Source: Bacteroidetes bacterium GWF2_41_31
Lineage (GTDB): Bacteria; Bacteroidota; Bacteroidia; Bacteroidales; F082
Assembly (NCBI GenBank): GCA_001769215.1
Contig: MEOL01000047.1
Coordinates: forward strand, 157,007 to 221,006
Reading direction: 5' to 3'
Length of the DNA: 64,000 bases
Part shown: positions 8,052 to 17,958 of the stretch, one piece after another
Layout: every line of letters begins with the position of its first letter
Position numbering within the stretch: position 1 is the stretch's first letter
Position numbers and translations under genes: made by a program
Notes under the pieces: generated by a model
Seen by the model: only the letters and a program-made list of their open reading frames with translations
Told to the model about the DNA's origin: nothing
The model's database searches: none

Positions 8052-10013
8052 TTATTGTTTGATGATTTTACCGTGATCAATTTCCTTTGCTCCCGAAATC
8101 AGTCGGTAATAATACATCCCTGATGGCTGGCCGGCCGCGTTCCATTCCAATAGCTGAGCGTTTTGAGGGTCGATGTCTTTTTGAAAAAGAACGGTTCCCA
8201 ATTGGTTATAAATCTCCAACCGCACCCCATGTTCATTTATTTGTGATAGCTCAGCGTTTATGCTGTGAGTAAACGGGTTGGGATAGAACTGAATAGTTGC
8301 TTCACGGCGGTTTTCTGTAAAACCTACACTGGTATCTACAATCAATGTAATGGGCACGGTCTTGTCGGGAAGTAGATTTGATTGAATGAGCAATACACAT
8401 TGATAAGTACCGGTGCTAAGTCCTGAACTGTTAAAGGTTAACTGTATCACTGCTTCGGAAGCTGCCTGTACCTGATAACCGGAGGCAGAGGTCGAAATCC
8501 ATGAGGGCTGGCCAGCAATCTCCAGTGTAAAATTCAGTTCAGATGAACCTGTATTGGTTAAAATCAGGTTTTGTGTTTTAATTTTGTTTGGCTCAATTGA
8601 GTCAGCAACAGCACATGGATCCAGGTGGATAATTGGCCCCAGGTAAATCTGTTTTATCGAATTGAAAACATTCAATCTGCCACCGGTAACGGTCAATGTA
8701 TCCAAAGCAGGCAGGTAGTCAACTCCATTTAAAATGGCCTCTTTCATGCTTAAGGCGCCTGCGGCAGGATCGTTTTTGTAATTGATCATAAAGGAAGAAT
8801 CAGCTGCAGCATAGAGCAAAGCCACGGCGCCTGTGACATGGGGAGTTGCCATGGAAGTGCCTGAGCTGGTTCCGTAAGCATTGTTGATTCTACACGACAT
8901 GATAATGCTGCCGGGAGCCCCCAGATCGATGGTTGTTTTACCATAACCCGCGCTTTGATATTTTATATCCTGTTTAGTGGTGTTGGTAACAGAGATCATA
9001 TAGGGAGTTGCAAATGCAGTGGGAACATCGCCCACCACGTCAATATTCCAGTTTTGATTTGCTGTTGCCGCGATGCTTAACACACCAATTTGCCCCAGAC
9101 TGTCGTACATGGCTTCCCAAATCGGGAAGTTTTGAGGATTTCCATTGTCCACTCCAAATGAACAATTGTCGGCTACCACGAAAGCTCCTTCGGCACCATT
9201 GGTCAGGTTGTAACGTTCCCGCTGGGTAAATACATACGACAGGGCCTCTACGACTGTGGCCTCGGTGGTTGAAGAACCTGCTACCGGCATCACTTTCGTT
9301 CCCCAGTTGATTCCTGTCACACCCAAGCCATTGTTGCCAATAGCAGCTGCTATTCCGGTAACATGAATCCCGTGGTTGTGTAAAGGAATGTTGCCATTGT
9401 GGTTATATGCGTTCCAGCCATTTATGTCATCAACGTATCCGTTTAAGTCGTCATCGATATTGTTGTTGGGGATTTCGAACCGATTTTTCCAAAAATTAAT
9501 ATCTTCATGGTTGAGGTCGCTTCCTCCGTCGACGATGGCGATGATGATGGTATCACCCAGCGCTGTAATTCCTCCGGTGGTTAAATCCCATGCAGGGGAG
9601 GCGTCAATGTCCGCTCCCGGCAATCCACCTCCCTGTCCTGTGTTGAGCAGCGACCATTGACTACTGAAGAAGAAAGGGTCATCGGGCAAACAGGTCTCAT
9701 CCGGCTCACGTTCGGTGACCAGGTGGTTTGGCTGGGCATTTACAACCCCTTCATGATTCAGGAGTGTGCTAAGAAGGTCCTGTCGATTGGTTTTGCTTTC
9801 GTTGAAGAAAAGGAGAAAAATTTGAAATCGGGCTGAAACGGTTTGATAATTAACCACCCCAACTTCACCGACCTGATCCATCAATTGCTCAATGGAGGTG
9901 TTGTGCGACAGCTGCACCAGCAATTCGCCATCAGTAGCCTTTGGTTGTTGGGCCAATGCTAAATTGGATATAAAAAGTAATAATAGTAAACCAAGTAGGG
10001 TTGTTTTCATCAT
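8052..10013 (-). CDS. S8 subtilisin-like peptidase with T9SS type A sorting domain
   Basis: A 653-residue secreted serine endopeptidase. A signal peptide (LLGLLLLLFISNLALAQ) is followed by a short pro-region and the S8 domain (about residues 115–455) with the full triad: Asp in IAIVDGGSD (about 162), His in HNHGIHVTG (about 214) and Ser in GTSSGTSMATPH (about 387). An Ig-like region follows (about 465–560), then a C-terminal domain with IQFYPNPFTHSINA and SGMYYYRLISG, the type A T9SS signal for outer-membrane export and anchoring. The start is ATG at 10013 or 10010. It is preceded by a TACTTTTG −7 box and by the terminator of the C25 gene, so it is transcribed separately. Confidence 0.93.
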   Translation of the reverse strand: MMKTTLLGLLLLLFISNLALAQQPKATDGELLVQLSHNTSIEQLMDQVGEVGVVNYQTVSARFQIFLLFFNESKTNRQDLLSTLLNHEGVVNAQPNHLVTEREPDETCLPDDPFFFSSQWSLLNTGQGGGLPGADIDASPAWDLTTGGITALGDTIIIAIVDGGSDLNHEDINFWKNRFEIPNNNIDDDLNGYVDDINGWNAYNHNGNIPLHNHGIHVTGIAAAIGNNGLGVTGINWGTKVMPVAGSSTTEATVVEALSYVFTQRERYNLTNGAEGAFVVADNCSFGVDNGNPQNFPIWEAMYDSLGQIGVLSIAATANQNWNIDVVGDVPTAFATPYMISVTNTTKQDIKYQSAGYGKTTIDLGAPGSIIMSCRINNAYGTSSGTSMATPHVTGAVALLYAAADSSFMINYKNDPAAGALSMKEAILNGVDYLPALDTLTVTGGRLNVFNSIKQIYLGPIIHLDPCAVADSIEPNKIKTQNLILTNTGSSELNFTLEIAGQPSWISTSASGYQVQAASEAVIQLTFNSSGLSTGTYQCVLLIQSNLLPDKTVPITLIVDTSVGFTENRREATIQFYPNPFTHSINAELSQINEHGVRLEIYNQLGTVLFQKDIDPQNAQLLEWNAAGQPSGMYYYRLISGAKEIDHGKIIKQ

Positions 10014-10035
10014 GAGTTGAATTAATGTCCATCGG

Positions 10036-10043
10036 CAAAAGTA
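10036..10043 (-). promoter_or_regulatory. −7 box of the S8 peptidase gene
   Basis: TACTTTTG on minus, exact TAnnTTTG, 22 nt before the start codon. It lies right at the end of the upstream gene's terminator T-run. Confidence 0.5.
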
Positions 10044-10083
10044 AAAAAAAGCCGGTTGAAGAGATTCTCCAATCGGCTTTTAA
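10043..10083 (-). terminator. Terminator of the C25 peptidase gene
   Basis: On minus, AAAAGCCGATTG pairs with CAACCGGCTTTT across an 11-nt loop, with one mismatch, followed by a run of T residues. Confidence 0.8.
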
Positions 10084-10104
10084 CTAAACAAGTAAAACAA
10101 AAAG

Positions 10105-13100
10105 TTATTTGGTAAGCAATACCTTTTGTGAAGCGGTATGGTTGCCCTGTTCAATTTTTATCACATAAATGCCGGAAGCCAGGTCTTTTCTTTCAATCTG
10201 AAGAGTAAACCCGGAGGCAGGCATTTTTTGTTGGTTGATGAGGATTGCCCCCATCGAATTCAACATTTTTATATTGATGGGCTCTTGATATGATGACTGT
10301 ACTTGAAGTATAAAAATTCCGTTATTTGGGTTAGGGGTGATGGTAATCAACAGGTTTTGATCGGTTTGTTCAGCTAATCCAACGGTATTATCCACAAAAA
10401 TCACCTGGGCTTCTGAAGGTGCGCTGATGCCACAATTATCTGTTGCACTAACCGTAAGTGAGGCCTCACCTAAGAAATCGGGATTCCAGTTGATCAATGA
10501 AATATTGCCCATGGGGATAATGGTTCCTGCTTCCGATGGAGATAAAACCCATAGATATCCGGTTGCTCCTGTTACGGTAGCAGTATTGTGTTGCGTTTGC
10601 GTAATGCGGTAAACATCAACATAATCTGGACCAGTTGGCTTTTCCGGACTTGCCGGGCCGTTAAGCAAGACAAGATTCATCGTATCCGAAAATAGTTCAC
10701 CCACCACATCAGTCATGTTTAAGGTAAGTTCTGCCTCGCCTGTGGTCATGTCAATGGCTCCTGGTGTGTATATAGGATTTAACACATTGTCCAGGTTAAA
10801 AGTGCCATCGCCCGAAGTAGTCCATTGCAAACTGCTGAAGTTGGTGGATGAGCCTTCACACTGGTATTCGGTATTTGCACAGCTCGCATCGTCAGGTCCG
10901 GCAAAAACAGTACTCACCATCATGGTTGGCAGTTCGATGTAGTCGATCCAGGCACAGTCACTTCCGGAAGTGCCTGAATAATCTTTTTCATAAATCCATT
11001 TGAAAGTATGTGTTCCTGAAGAAACCGGGAATTTAGCCTGGGCCCAACTTTTCGATCCCGTCCAGGTTTCTTTAACCACATTGTCGATTTTGAATATCAA
11101 TTTGTCAAAATCCGCTTCGCTTGAAATTTTTCTCCAAAATTTAATGGTATCCTCTTCCATCACGGTATACGAAATGAAGAATTCAGTTGATTGATCATCA
11201 CCGATTGCTCCGGATTTTGCCTGATAATAACCTTCATAAGGATAAATATGATCAATGGTCCAGGGTAAATTGCCATCCTGTTGCCAATTATATTTACTAA
11301 AGTCGCCAGTTTCCCAGTCTTCGAGGAAAAGACCAATCTTGGGATAGTAAATTCTGTCGACACTATAGCCAGCTGCTGCGGCATTGAAATGCATCTCTGC
11401 GATCACGGCATTTGGCGCGTTATTGGCAACCGTTACCTGATAGATGATATTTTGCGACCCAAAGACCCCCAATGTCTCAATGGTTTGAGGGGGCGTATTT
11501 ACCACAACAAAAGGATTGTAAGCCACCAAATTGCACAATACATCGTGGATGACGCAATGTCCGTTATTTGCCATTTTAATCACCATATCCACCGTTTCGC
11601 CCGGATCGAGCCGCCCGTTGTTGTTGCCTCCCTGCGAATCGTCGATGGTTAAAGTAGTAGGGTTGATATTGGGTGCGTTTACTACTATATTAAATTTGCT
11701 GGTCCAGGTTGAATCTTGTTCATCCGTGGCGGCAATATCAAACTGAAGTTTGTGCTGGTCGGGAATCCCGTTGCTGATTTTAAGTTTATATCCTCCGTTA
11801 ATGGTAGCACTACCGTTGGCGGCAATTGTGTCATACATCTCAGTTGAATCGATAAAAGTAACATACTGATCGGTAGCTAAGGCTACATTGATGTTGATTC
11901 CATTATCGTTTCCAAGGTTTTTCATCCCCAGGTTTATAAAAATTTCTTCATCAAATTCTACCTTGTTATTGCCGTTGCCAAGGGTGTCGATGGCAGTATG
12001 GGTATCATACAGACAGTAGGCTCCATCCGGAGGAATTACACCAATACTTGTTTCATAACGGTAAAAATTTTGTTTGGTGATCACCAGATTGATTATCGTG
12101 CCCGGAAGCTGTGGAATGATGGGAATATCCATTTGTTGACCGGTGCCCTCTGCCAGCCCGATGATTTGATCGTTAACAGTTAAACAAACCAAAGCACCTG
12201 AATTAACTTCGATGGTAAAAAAGTCGATTCCGCCAAGCTGCACATTGTTATGAACCACGTTTAGATTCTGGGGAACTTCTGAATACATTACCGAAAAAGC
12301 ATCGCCATGGTGGTGGAAAAGATAATAGGTTACCTCTTTGTTATTGCTGTTGTAGGGCCATGATGACTGTGCCAGAAAATGTTTCCCTGCTGCATTTCCA
12401 AAAGCAGGCAGCAAGTCCCTGGATTCGGGTGTTGTTCCGTAACCGGGCATAAAATCAGGCCACATATTATCGAATAATCCCCATACATAGGTGTCGTTTA
12501 CAAATGAATACGAAACTTCGGTAGCTGCGGTTATTCCTAAGGCGCCACTGTTGTTTCCGTTGTAAGTATACCCATGAAATTTCTCAGAAAAACATTGGCC
12601 GCTCCAGTTAAATTTTCCGGTAAGGCAGTTAATTGAAAAGATAAAGGTAAGATCGGTGTTGGTTAGTCCATCAATACTTGAGTTGGTGTACGAAGGCTCG
12701 CCCCAGCCGGTTTCCATTCCATGGTCACGGTGTTGGAGCATAAAAGCGCCATCATTTATATCATTATTAATCCGCGTTGCATTTCCGCCCCAGTCAGTCA
12801 GGTAGTTTGGTGTTGATGGAATATATCCAAGGCCATCCGGGCCGAAATAGGCGAGTACAGTTGCTGTATTGGTGGCCGAGGACCATACTCCTCCTGAAGG
12901 CGAACCATCATAAATAGCGTTTTCACGTTTTGGCGATTTACCAAGCTCGTTTTCCAAAAACCCCGCAATGACTTCCGAGCAAATTTGAAACCACCGTTCT
13001 GTTTGCCATCCCATGGCTGTGATGGGATGGTCATAAAAGTTTGGATTTGTTGGCGGGTTTCGCTCATAGTTTAAAAACTTGGTCACCATGATTTCCAGTT

Positions 13101-14184
13101 GAGCCTCGTTTTGTGCAGCTAACCGTGCGAGCACAACATCCGGCAAGTCGTCGCCATCAACATCTGCGAAAAAGTTATCCGAAATACAGTAATTATCCCA
13201 GGTAGGGCAGGTGATGTTGTTTCCGGTGGTTCCATAATCGCCTATCAGCAAAACTGCTGCCGGAGGTACATCCCAATTGTAATACGCATTATCAATAAAG
13301 GTTTCAATGGCAGAGTTGGTGTTTCCACCGATTTCGTCAGTTGTATAAACCTGGGTGGTAATGCCCTGACGTTGCCTGAAAATCCTGATAGAATCGGCCC
13401 AGGCATGATAAACCGGGTTGTTGGGAACAAGGATTACATATTCGCAACCCATTTCACGGGTTGTGTGTAGCTTAGTCTCAAATGCGGGTATCGAAGCTTC
13501 ATTCAAAACAGCATCGTGCACAATAGGTTCCCACCACCTGCTTTGAAGTCTATTGTCGCCGAATTGTCCGTTTCCACCTTCAAAGTTTATTTCGATTTCC
13601 ATGTCGCGGTTTACAATCAGCTCTTGCGTCACCGGATTGTACTGAAATGGACTCACACTGATAAGCACGACATCCATTCCTCTTATTTGTTGCACAGAAG
13701 AAACGATGACCTGTTTTTCCGGATAAAAGGCGTTGGTGTTATATATTTCAGGATTTTTGGCATAATGCAACGGGCTCAGATCATCGTCTTTTGGGATGCG
13801 TGGTGCCGGTGCTATACTTAAACCTGCGATGGACTCTGTTCGTTTTTTTGGAATGGTTACCGACACTGTTGCGCCATGTGGCACTGCAATAAATTTGCTG
13901 AATGCCGGCAGGTTGGGAGCCCCTTCACTGTTTTGAAGAATAACCCCTTCCATGGTGATTGCACTCATTATTTCGTTGTCGATTGAGATGGGGGTGACCA
14001 CATAATCTTCAACACTAAAATTGATTTGAAGCTTTTGAGGACTTTCTTTGAGGAGTGAAATGCCCTGTTTTCCCCAGGCATCGTTTAATTTCACGTGCTG
14101 ATTTTGCCCAATAGCCCAATAACCGAGCACGGTTAAAGAAACAATCATCACTGATTTTGCAAATAAAATAGAGATTGATTTCAT
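10105..14184 (-). CDS. C25 (gingipain-like) cysteine peptidase with T9SS type A sorting domain
   Basis: A 1359-residue secreted peptidase. Signal peptide (about 1–27), gingipain-type pro-region (about 28–230, with ILQNSEGAPNLPAFSKFIAV), then the C25 catalytic domain (about 240–620). The catalytic pair is His about 488 in QHRDHGMETGW and Cys about 520 in FSINCLTGKF; the 32-residue spacing is close to that of gingipains. Downstream are CARDB-like Ig domains, a cleaved-adhesin/MAM-like lectin fold (about 1020–1160, VSSGTHTFKWIYEKDYSG) and a type A T9SS tail (TPNPNNGIF, LASGIYVIKIEQG). It probably acts outside the cell as a major proteinase. Arg or Lys specificity cannot be assigned by eye. Confidence 0.92.
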   Translation of the reverse strand: MKSISILFAKSVMIVSLTVLGYWAIGQNQHVKLNDAWGKQGISLLKESPQKLQINFSVEDYVVTPISIDNEIMSAITMEGVILQNSEGAPNLPAFSKFIAVPHGATVSVTIPKKRTESIAGLSIAPAPRIPKDDDLSPLHYAKNPEIYNTNAFYPEKQVIVSSVQQIRGMDVVLISVSPFQYNPVTQELIVNRDMEIEINFEGGNGQFGDNRLQSRWWEPIVHDAVLNEASIPAFETKLHTTREMGCEYVILVPNNPVYHAWADSIRIFRQRQGITTQVYTTDEIGGNTNSAIETFIDNAYYNWDVPPAAVLLIGDYGTTGNNITCPTWDNYCISDNFFADVDGDDLPDVVLARLAAQNEAQLEIMVTKFLNYERNPPTNPNFYDHPITAMGWQTERWFQICSEVIAGFLENELGKSPKRENAIYDGSPSGGVWSSATNTATVLAYFGPDGLGYIPSTPNYLTDWGGNATRINNDINDGAFMLQHRDHGMETGWGEPSYTNSSIDGLTNTDLTFIFSINCLTGKFNWSGQCFSEKFHGYTYNGNNSGALGITAATEVSYSFVNDTYVWGLFDNMWPDFMPGYGTTPESRDLLPAFGNAAGKHFLAQSSWPYNSNNKEVTYYLFHHHGDAFSVMYSEVPQNLNVVHNNVQLGGIDFFTIEVNSGALVCLTVNDQIIGLAEGTGQQMDIPIIPQLPGTIINLVITKQNFYRYETSIGVIPPDGAYCLYDTHTAIDTLGNGNNKVEFDEEIFINLGMKNLGNDNGININVALATDQYVTFIDSTEMYDTIAANGSATINGGYKLKISNGIPDQHKLQFDIAATDEQDSTWTSKFNIVVNAPNINPTTLTIDDSQGGNNNGRLDPGETVDMVIKMANNGHCVIHDVLCNLVAYNPFVVVNTPPQTIETLGVFGSQNIIYQVTVANNAPNAVIAEMHFNAAAAGYSVDRIYYPKIGLFLEDWETGDFSKYNWQQDGNLPWTIDHIYPYEGYYQAKSGAIGDDQSTEFFISYTVMEEDTIKFWRKISSEADFDKLIFKIDNVVKETWTGSKSWAQAKFPVSSGTHTFKWIYEKDYSGTSGSDCAWIDYIELPTMMVSTVFAGPDDASCANTEYQCEGSSTNFSSLQWTTSGDGTFNLDNVLNPIYTPGAIDMTTGEAELTLNMTDVVGELFSDTMNLVLLNGPASPEKPTGPDYVDVYRITQTQHNTATVTGATGYLWVLSPSEAGTIIPMGNISLINWNPDFLGEASLTVSATDNCGISAPSEAQVIFVDNTVGLAEQTDQNLLITITPNPNNGIFILQVQSSYQEPINIKMLNSMGAILINQQKMPASGFTLQIERKDLASGIYVIKIEQGNHTASQKVLLTK

Positions 14185-14215
14185 TATACTTTTTGGTTTG
14201 ATTTATTATCAGGCT

Positions 14216-14223
14216 CAAAATTA
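14216..14223 (-). promoter_or_regulatory. −7 box of the C25 peptidase gene
   Basis: TAATTTTG on minus, exact TAnnTTTG, 31 nt before the ATG. Confidence 0.45.
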
Positions 14224-14369
14224 CGGTATTAGTCATTAAAAATCATTCTAAATTACATGGTTTAATAAAATCCGGGAAGGTAAAATCAAACAAAAGGCTG
14301 CATGATACCTGAGGCCAACGGAAATCAAGTTGGATGGTTGTTTTATGTACAGAGATAAGAGGGTTTTGT

Positions 14370-14377
14370 TACTTTTG
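14370..14377 (+). promoter_or_regulatory. −7 box of lipA-lipB
   Basis: TACTTTTG on plus, exact TAnnTTTG, 12 nt before the lipA ATG at 14390 and 21 nt before an alternative ATG at 14399. The short leader makes the second ATG a real candidate. Confidence 0.5.
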
Positions 14378-14389
14378 CAACTTGTTTAA

Positions 14390-15265
14390 ATGATAAGAAT
14401 GAACACCCCGGAAAGAGAAACGATTCTCCGCAAACCTGAATGGCTGAAAATTAAAATCCCATCAGGCAAAGAATATATAAAAGTTCGCGAAATTGTTGAA
14501 AAACACCAACTTCACACCATCTGCACCAGTGGACATTGCCCCAATATGCACGAATGTTGGGGGCGTGGAACTGCTACTTTAATGATTCTGGGTGATATTT
14601 GTACCCGTGCATGTGGATTTTGCAATGTAAAAACCGGACGACCCAAACCTGCCGACTGGGGAGAACCCCTGCGTGTTGCCGAATCCGTAAAGCTCATGAA
14701 ATTAAAGCACTGCGTGTTAACTTCTGTTGATCGGGACGATCTCGATGATTTGGGTGCTGGAATCTGGGCGAAAACGATTGAAGAAATCAAAAAAATGAAT
14801 CCAGGTACCACCCTCGAAACCTTGATTCCCGATTTTGATGGCCGCGAAGAGTTAATCAACCTGGTAATTAATGCCGGTCCCGAAGTGATTTCACATAACC
14901 TGGAAACCGTCCGCCGGATTACACCCTGGGCTCGTAGCCGTGCCAGGTATGATTTGAGTTTGCATACCCTGAGCGTGATTGCCAAATCGTCGGCCGTGGC
15001 CAAATCGGGGATCATGGTCGGTTTGGGAGAACAACCTGCAGAAGTGATCGAAACTTTGCGCGATATGCGTTCAGCGGGTGTTCAGGTAGTCACCATAGGC
15101 CAATATTTGCAACCCACCAAAAAACATTTGATGGTGAAAGAATTCGTTACACCTGAGCAATTTCAGGAATATAAAATGGCCGGATTGGATATGGGATTTC
15201 GTTTTGTCGAAAGCAGTCCTTTAGTCCGCTCATCTTACCGGGCCGAAAAGCATGTCAACAAATAA
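14390..15265 (+). CDS. lipA: Lipoyl synthase
   Basis: A 291-residue radical SAM enzyme that inserts two sulfurs into protein-bound octanoyl groups to make lipoate. Both iron-sulfur sites are present: the auxiliary cluster cysteines (about C45, C50, C56 in ICTSGHCPNMHEC) and the radical SAM CxxxCxxC (C71, C75, C78 in CTRACGFC). The conserved C-terminal SSPLVRSSYRA carries the serine that ligates the auxiliary cluster. The start could also be the ATG three codons in. lipB follows 15 nt downstream, so octanoyl transfer and sulfur insertion are co-expressed; the client 2-oxoacid dehydrogenases are not in the window. Confidence 0.97.
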   Translation: MIRMNTPERETILRKPEWLKIKIPSGKEYIKVREIVEKHQLHTICTSGHCPNMHECWGRGTATLMILGDICTRACGFCNVKTGRPKPADWGEPLRVAESVKLMKLKHCVLTSVDRDDLDDLGAGIWAKTIEEIKKMNPGTTLETLIPDFDGREELINLVINAGPEVISHNLETVRRITPWARSRARYDLSLHTLSVIAKSSAVAKSGIMVGLGEQPAEVIETLRDMRSAGVQVVTIGQYLQPTKKHLMVKEFVTPEQFQEYKMAGLDMGFRFVESSPLVRSSYRAEKHVNK

Positions 15266-15280
15266 TACCGAACTCATTTA

Positions 15281-15997
15281 ATGAAATCCAACCAGCCGAA
15301 AAATCTCCGGGTTCAATATATGGACATGGGATTGATAGAATATCAAAAAGCCTGGGATCAACAGGAAGCTTTGTTTGACCAGATTGTTGCCGTTAAGGAA
15401 GCGAACAGAAATTCCGGGTCTCCTGAGCTGACGCCTAATTTTTTAATCTTTTGCTCGCATCCGCATGTTTATACCCTTGGTAAAAGCGGTGATGAATCTA
15501 ATTTATTGATCAACAAAGAATTTCTAATATCAAAAGGGGCTGAATTTTACCACATCAACCGGGGTGGTGATATCACCTACCATGGACCCGGTCAGCTGGT
15601 GGGTTACCCCATCCTCGACTTATATAATTTTGGCGTTTCCATCAAATCCTATATTAATTTACTTGAAGAAGTGATTATCCGGTCACTGCGTTATTATGGT
15701 ATTGTAGGCACACGTGCCGATGGTGCCACCGGGGTTTGGCTCGATGCCAATAATCCGGCCAAAGCAAGAAAAATATGTGCCATTGGGGTCAGAACCAGTC
15801 ATTGGGTGAGCATGCATGGATTTGCATTTAACGTGAATACCAACCTCGATTATTTCAATTACATCGTACCTTGTGGAATTAAAGGTAAAAGTGTTACCAG
15901 CCTTCAAAAAGAACTGCATCGGGAGGTTGATATGAAGGAAGTGGAGGCACTTTTGAAACGTGAGTTTCAGCAGGTGTTTGGGATGAGCCTGGATTAG
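15281..15997 (+). CDS. lipB: Octanoyl-[acyl-carrier-protein]:protein N-octanoyltransferase
   Basis: A 238-residue octanoyltransferase that moves octanoate from acyl carrier protein to the lipoyl domains that LipA then modifies. Characteristic sequence: RGGDITYHGPGQLVGYPI (about 94–111), catalytic lysine about K164 in RKICAIGVR and catalytic cysteine about C198 in IVPCGIKGKSVTSL. A somewhat long N-terminus (about 50 residues before NFLIFCSHPHVYTLG) is usual in Bacteroidota. Its stop overlaps the end of convergent recO by 4 bp, so no separate terminator fits between them. Confidence 0.96.
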   Translation: MKSNQPKNLRVQYMDMGLIEYQKAWDQQEALFDQIVAVKEANRNSGSPELTPNFLIFCSHPHVYTLGKSGDESNLLINKEFLISKGAEFYHINRGGDITYHGPGQLVGYPILDLYNFGVSIKSYINLLEEVIIRSLRYYGIVGTRADGATGVWLDANNPAKARKICAIGVRTSHWVSMHGFAFNVNTNLDYFNYIVPCGIKGKSVTSLQKELHREVDMKEVEALLKREFQQVFGMSLD

Positions 15998-16719
15998 TCA
16001 ATTACCATTTTTAGTATTTCAAGCGATTTAAACCCTGAGAAGGCAGGCAAATGCAATTTGTAAAATACGATAAGCGCCTCCAGTAAATCACGGCGTTGTG
16101 CATTGGTGAAGGCATAGTTGTTGTTCTGATCAAAAGAAGCCTCCATCAGGCGGTTCATCTGATCCACTGTTTCACCAGTTATATAATAAGGGTGAAGTGG
16201 CAATCGGTTTCCAAAGATACCTTCCTCCATATCGAATACAGTATGAATTCGGGCAGGCTCTTTTTTGGGATAAAACCCCAGATATTTAGTGAGCTCCATC
16301 ATCACGATCAAATGAAAATCGGCCACATGCCTGTCAGCCAGGTCGAGCCAGACCAGAGCATGGTGCAACCATTGGAACAGGGGCTTGTTGGGCATTTCCT
16401 CATGAAGCGATTTGTAAAGTAATTCGTTCACAAACACCAGCAATGCCCGCTTGATGACATCGCTGTGCAGGTGCTGGTAGATATAATCCGGCTGGACCTC
16501 TTTAATGTGATGCAATCCCTGATTTTCTTTATGGTACACCACCAGATCGAGCAGATTGAGTGGCTGAAAAAAGGCAGATTTGTTTTTCGAGCGTTTGCCA
16601 CCAATGCCCTTCACCATAAACGACTGCATGCCCAGCTCTTCGGTAAAAATTTTCACCACCAGCCCCGACTCGCCATAGGAAATGGTTTTAATAACGATGC
16701 CTTTGGTTTGTGAAATCAT
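15994..16719 (-). CDS. recO: DNA repair protein RecO
   Basis: A 241-residue protein of the RecFOR pathway, which loads RecA on SSB-coated gaps. The N-terminal OB-fold pattern is visible (TKGIVIKTISYGESGLVVKI, then GMQSFMVKGIGGKRSK), followed by the helical C-terminal part (LTKYLGFYPK). I see no four-cysteine zinc finger in the C-terminal domain, unlike Deinococcus RecO. Single gene, convergent with lipB; the upstream region is filled by a repeat element. Confidence 0.92.
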   Translation of the reverse strand: MISQTKGIVIKTISYGESGLVVKIFTEELGMQSFMVKGIGGKRSKNKSAFFQPLNLLDLVVYHKENQGLHHIKEVQPDYIYQHLHSDVIKRALLVFVNELLYKSLHEEMPNKPLFQWLHHALVWLDLADRHVADFHLIVMMELTKYLGFYPKKEPARIHTVFDMEEGIFGNRLPLHPYYITGETVDQMNRLMEASFDQNNNYAFTNAQRRDLLEALIVFYKLHLPAFSGFKSLEILKMVID

Positions 16720-16796
16720 GGTAGTAGCACGTAAATAAACAGATGGTTTACAGTGATGTAGATATTAGAAACAAGGTGATGAGTCTAAACTATTCC

Positions 16797-16900
16797 TTCT
16801 TTGTGTCTCCGCGTCTTCGCGTCTTTGCGGTTAATTTTTACCGCTAAGACGCTAAGGCGCAAAGGTGACTTTTCTTCACGTTTCCGCGTCTCCGTGGTGG
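16797..16900. repeat. Imperfect palindrome of CTTTGCG-type units
   Basis: The left half holds short iterations of gtcttcgcgtctttgcgg. The right half is roughly its reverse complement (ccgctaagacgctaaggcgc), and degenerate units continue to about 16900. It occupies the recO–pheS gap. A related block lies at 20748–20785. Confidence 0.7.
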
Positions 16901-16904
16901 AAAG

Positions 16905-17924
16905 CTAAAAAGCCGATTTAAACTGCCCTAAAAAGCGTACATCGTTTTCAAAAAACAACCGCAGGTCGTTGATTTGGTATTTCAGCATGGTGATGCGTTC
17001 GATGCCCATCCCAAAGGCAAAACCTGTGTATTTTTCGCTATCAATATGGCAGGCATCCAACACAGCAGGATCCACCATACCGCAACCCAGAATTTCGACC
17101 CATCCTGAATATTTGCAAATATTACATCCCGATCCACCACAGATATTACATGAAATATCCATTTCGGCCGAAGGTTCCGTAAAAGGGAAATAGGAGGGAC
17201 GGAACCGGATTTTAGTGTGCTCACCAAAAAGTTCTTTTGCAAAATAATACAGGGTCTGTTTCAGGTCGGTAAAGGATACATTCGTGTCGACGTACAGCCC
17301 TTCCACCTGATGAAAGATGCAATGAGCCCTGGCCGAGATGGCTTCGTTGCGGAAAACCCGACCGGGAGAGATGGTGCGGATGGGTGGTTGGTTATTTTCC
17401 ATCACACGTACCTGAACCGATGAAGTATGGGTGCGTAAAGCCAGATCGGGGTTTTTCCCGATGAAAAAAGTATCCTGCATATCGCGGGCCGGATGCTCTT
17501 CGGGGAAATTCAACGCCGTAAAGTTATGAAAGTCATCTTCAATCTCAGGGCCTTCGGAGATGGTAAACCCAATGCGTGCGAAAATATCGATGATCTCGCT
17601 GCGGACAATGGAAAGTGGATGTCGTGATCCCAGGCTGGCCATCGACGGCAAGGTCAGGTCTTTGTCCGATTTGGTTTCTACTGTGGCTACCTCCAGTTTT
17701 TCGCGCAAAGCGACAATCCGTTCCTGAGCTGCATTCTTTAAGGTGTTAAGCAACTGCCCCATTTCTTTTCGCTCTTCAGCTGCACTATTTTTAAAATCGG
17801 AAAATAAGGCAGGAACCAGTCCTTTCTTGCTTAAATATTTAATTCTGAAGGCTTCCAGTTCTTCCAGGCTGGAAGCATTAAAGGCCTCGATTTGCGACAG
17901 CAGTGCTGAGATTTTTTCTTTCAT
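16905..17924 (-). CDS. pheS: Phenylalanine--tRNA ligase alpha subunit
   Basis: A 339-residue class II aminoacyl-tRNA synthetase subunit that charges tRNA-Phe together with PheT. The N-terminal coiled coil (about 1–90) is followed by the catalytic core: RNEAISARAHCIFHQVEGLY (motif 2) and AFGMGIERITML (motif 3). A cysteine cluster CNICGGSGCNICKYSG sits between them, as in other bacterial PheS proteins. pheT is not in the window. It lies 34 bp downstream of a cyclophilin gene on the same strand. Confidence 0.97.
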   Translation of the reverse strand: MKEKISALLSQIEAFNASSLEELEAFRIKYLSKKGLVPALFSDFKNSAAEERKEMGQLLNTLKNAAQERIVALREKLEVATVETKSDKDLTLPSMASLGSRHPLSIVRSEIIDIFARIGFTISEGPEIEDDFHNFTALNFPEEHPARDMQDTFFIGKNPDLALRTHTSSVQVRVMENNQPPIRTISPGRVFRNEAISARAHCIFHQVEGLYVDTNVSFTDLKQTLYYFAKELFGEHTKIRFRPSYFPFTEPSAEMDISCNICGGSGCNICKYSGWVEILGCGMVDPAVLDACHIDSEKYTGFAFGMGIERITMLKYQINDLRLFFENDVRFLGQFKSAF

Positions 17925-17958
17925 CGGAAACGAAGTGAGGTATTAATTTTTCCTGAAA

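Noticed and set aside
14512..15015. A 167-codon frame antisense to lipA
   Set aside because: Shadow of the strongly conserved lipA frame; no promoter or family resemblance.
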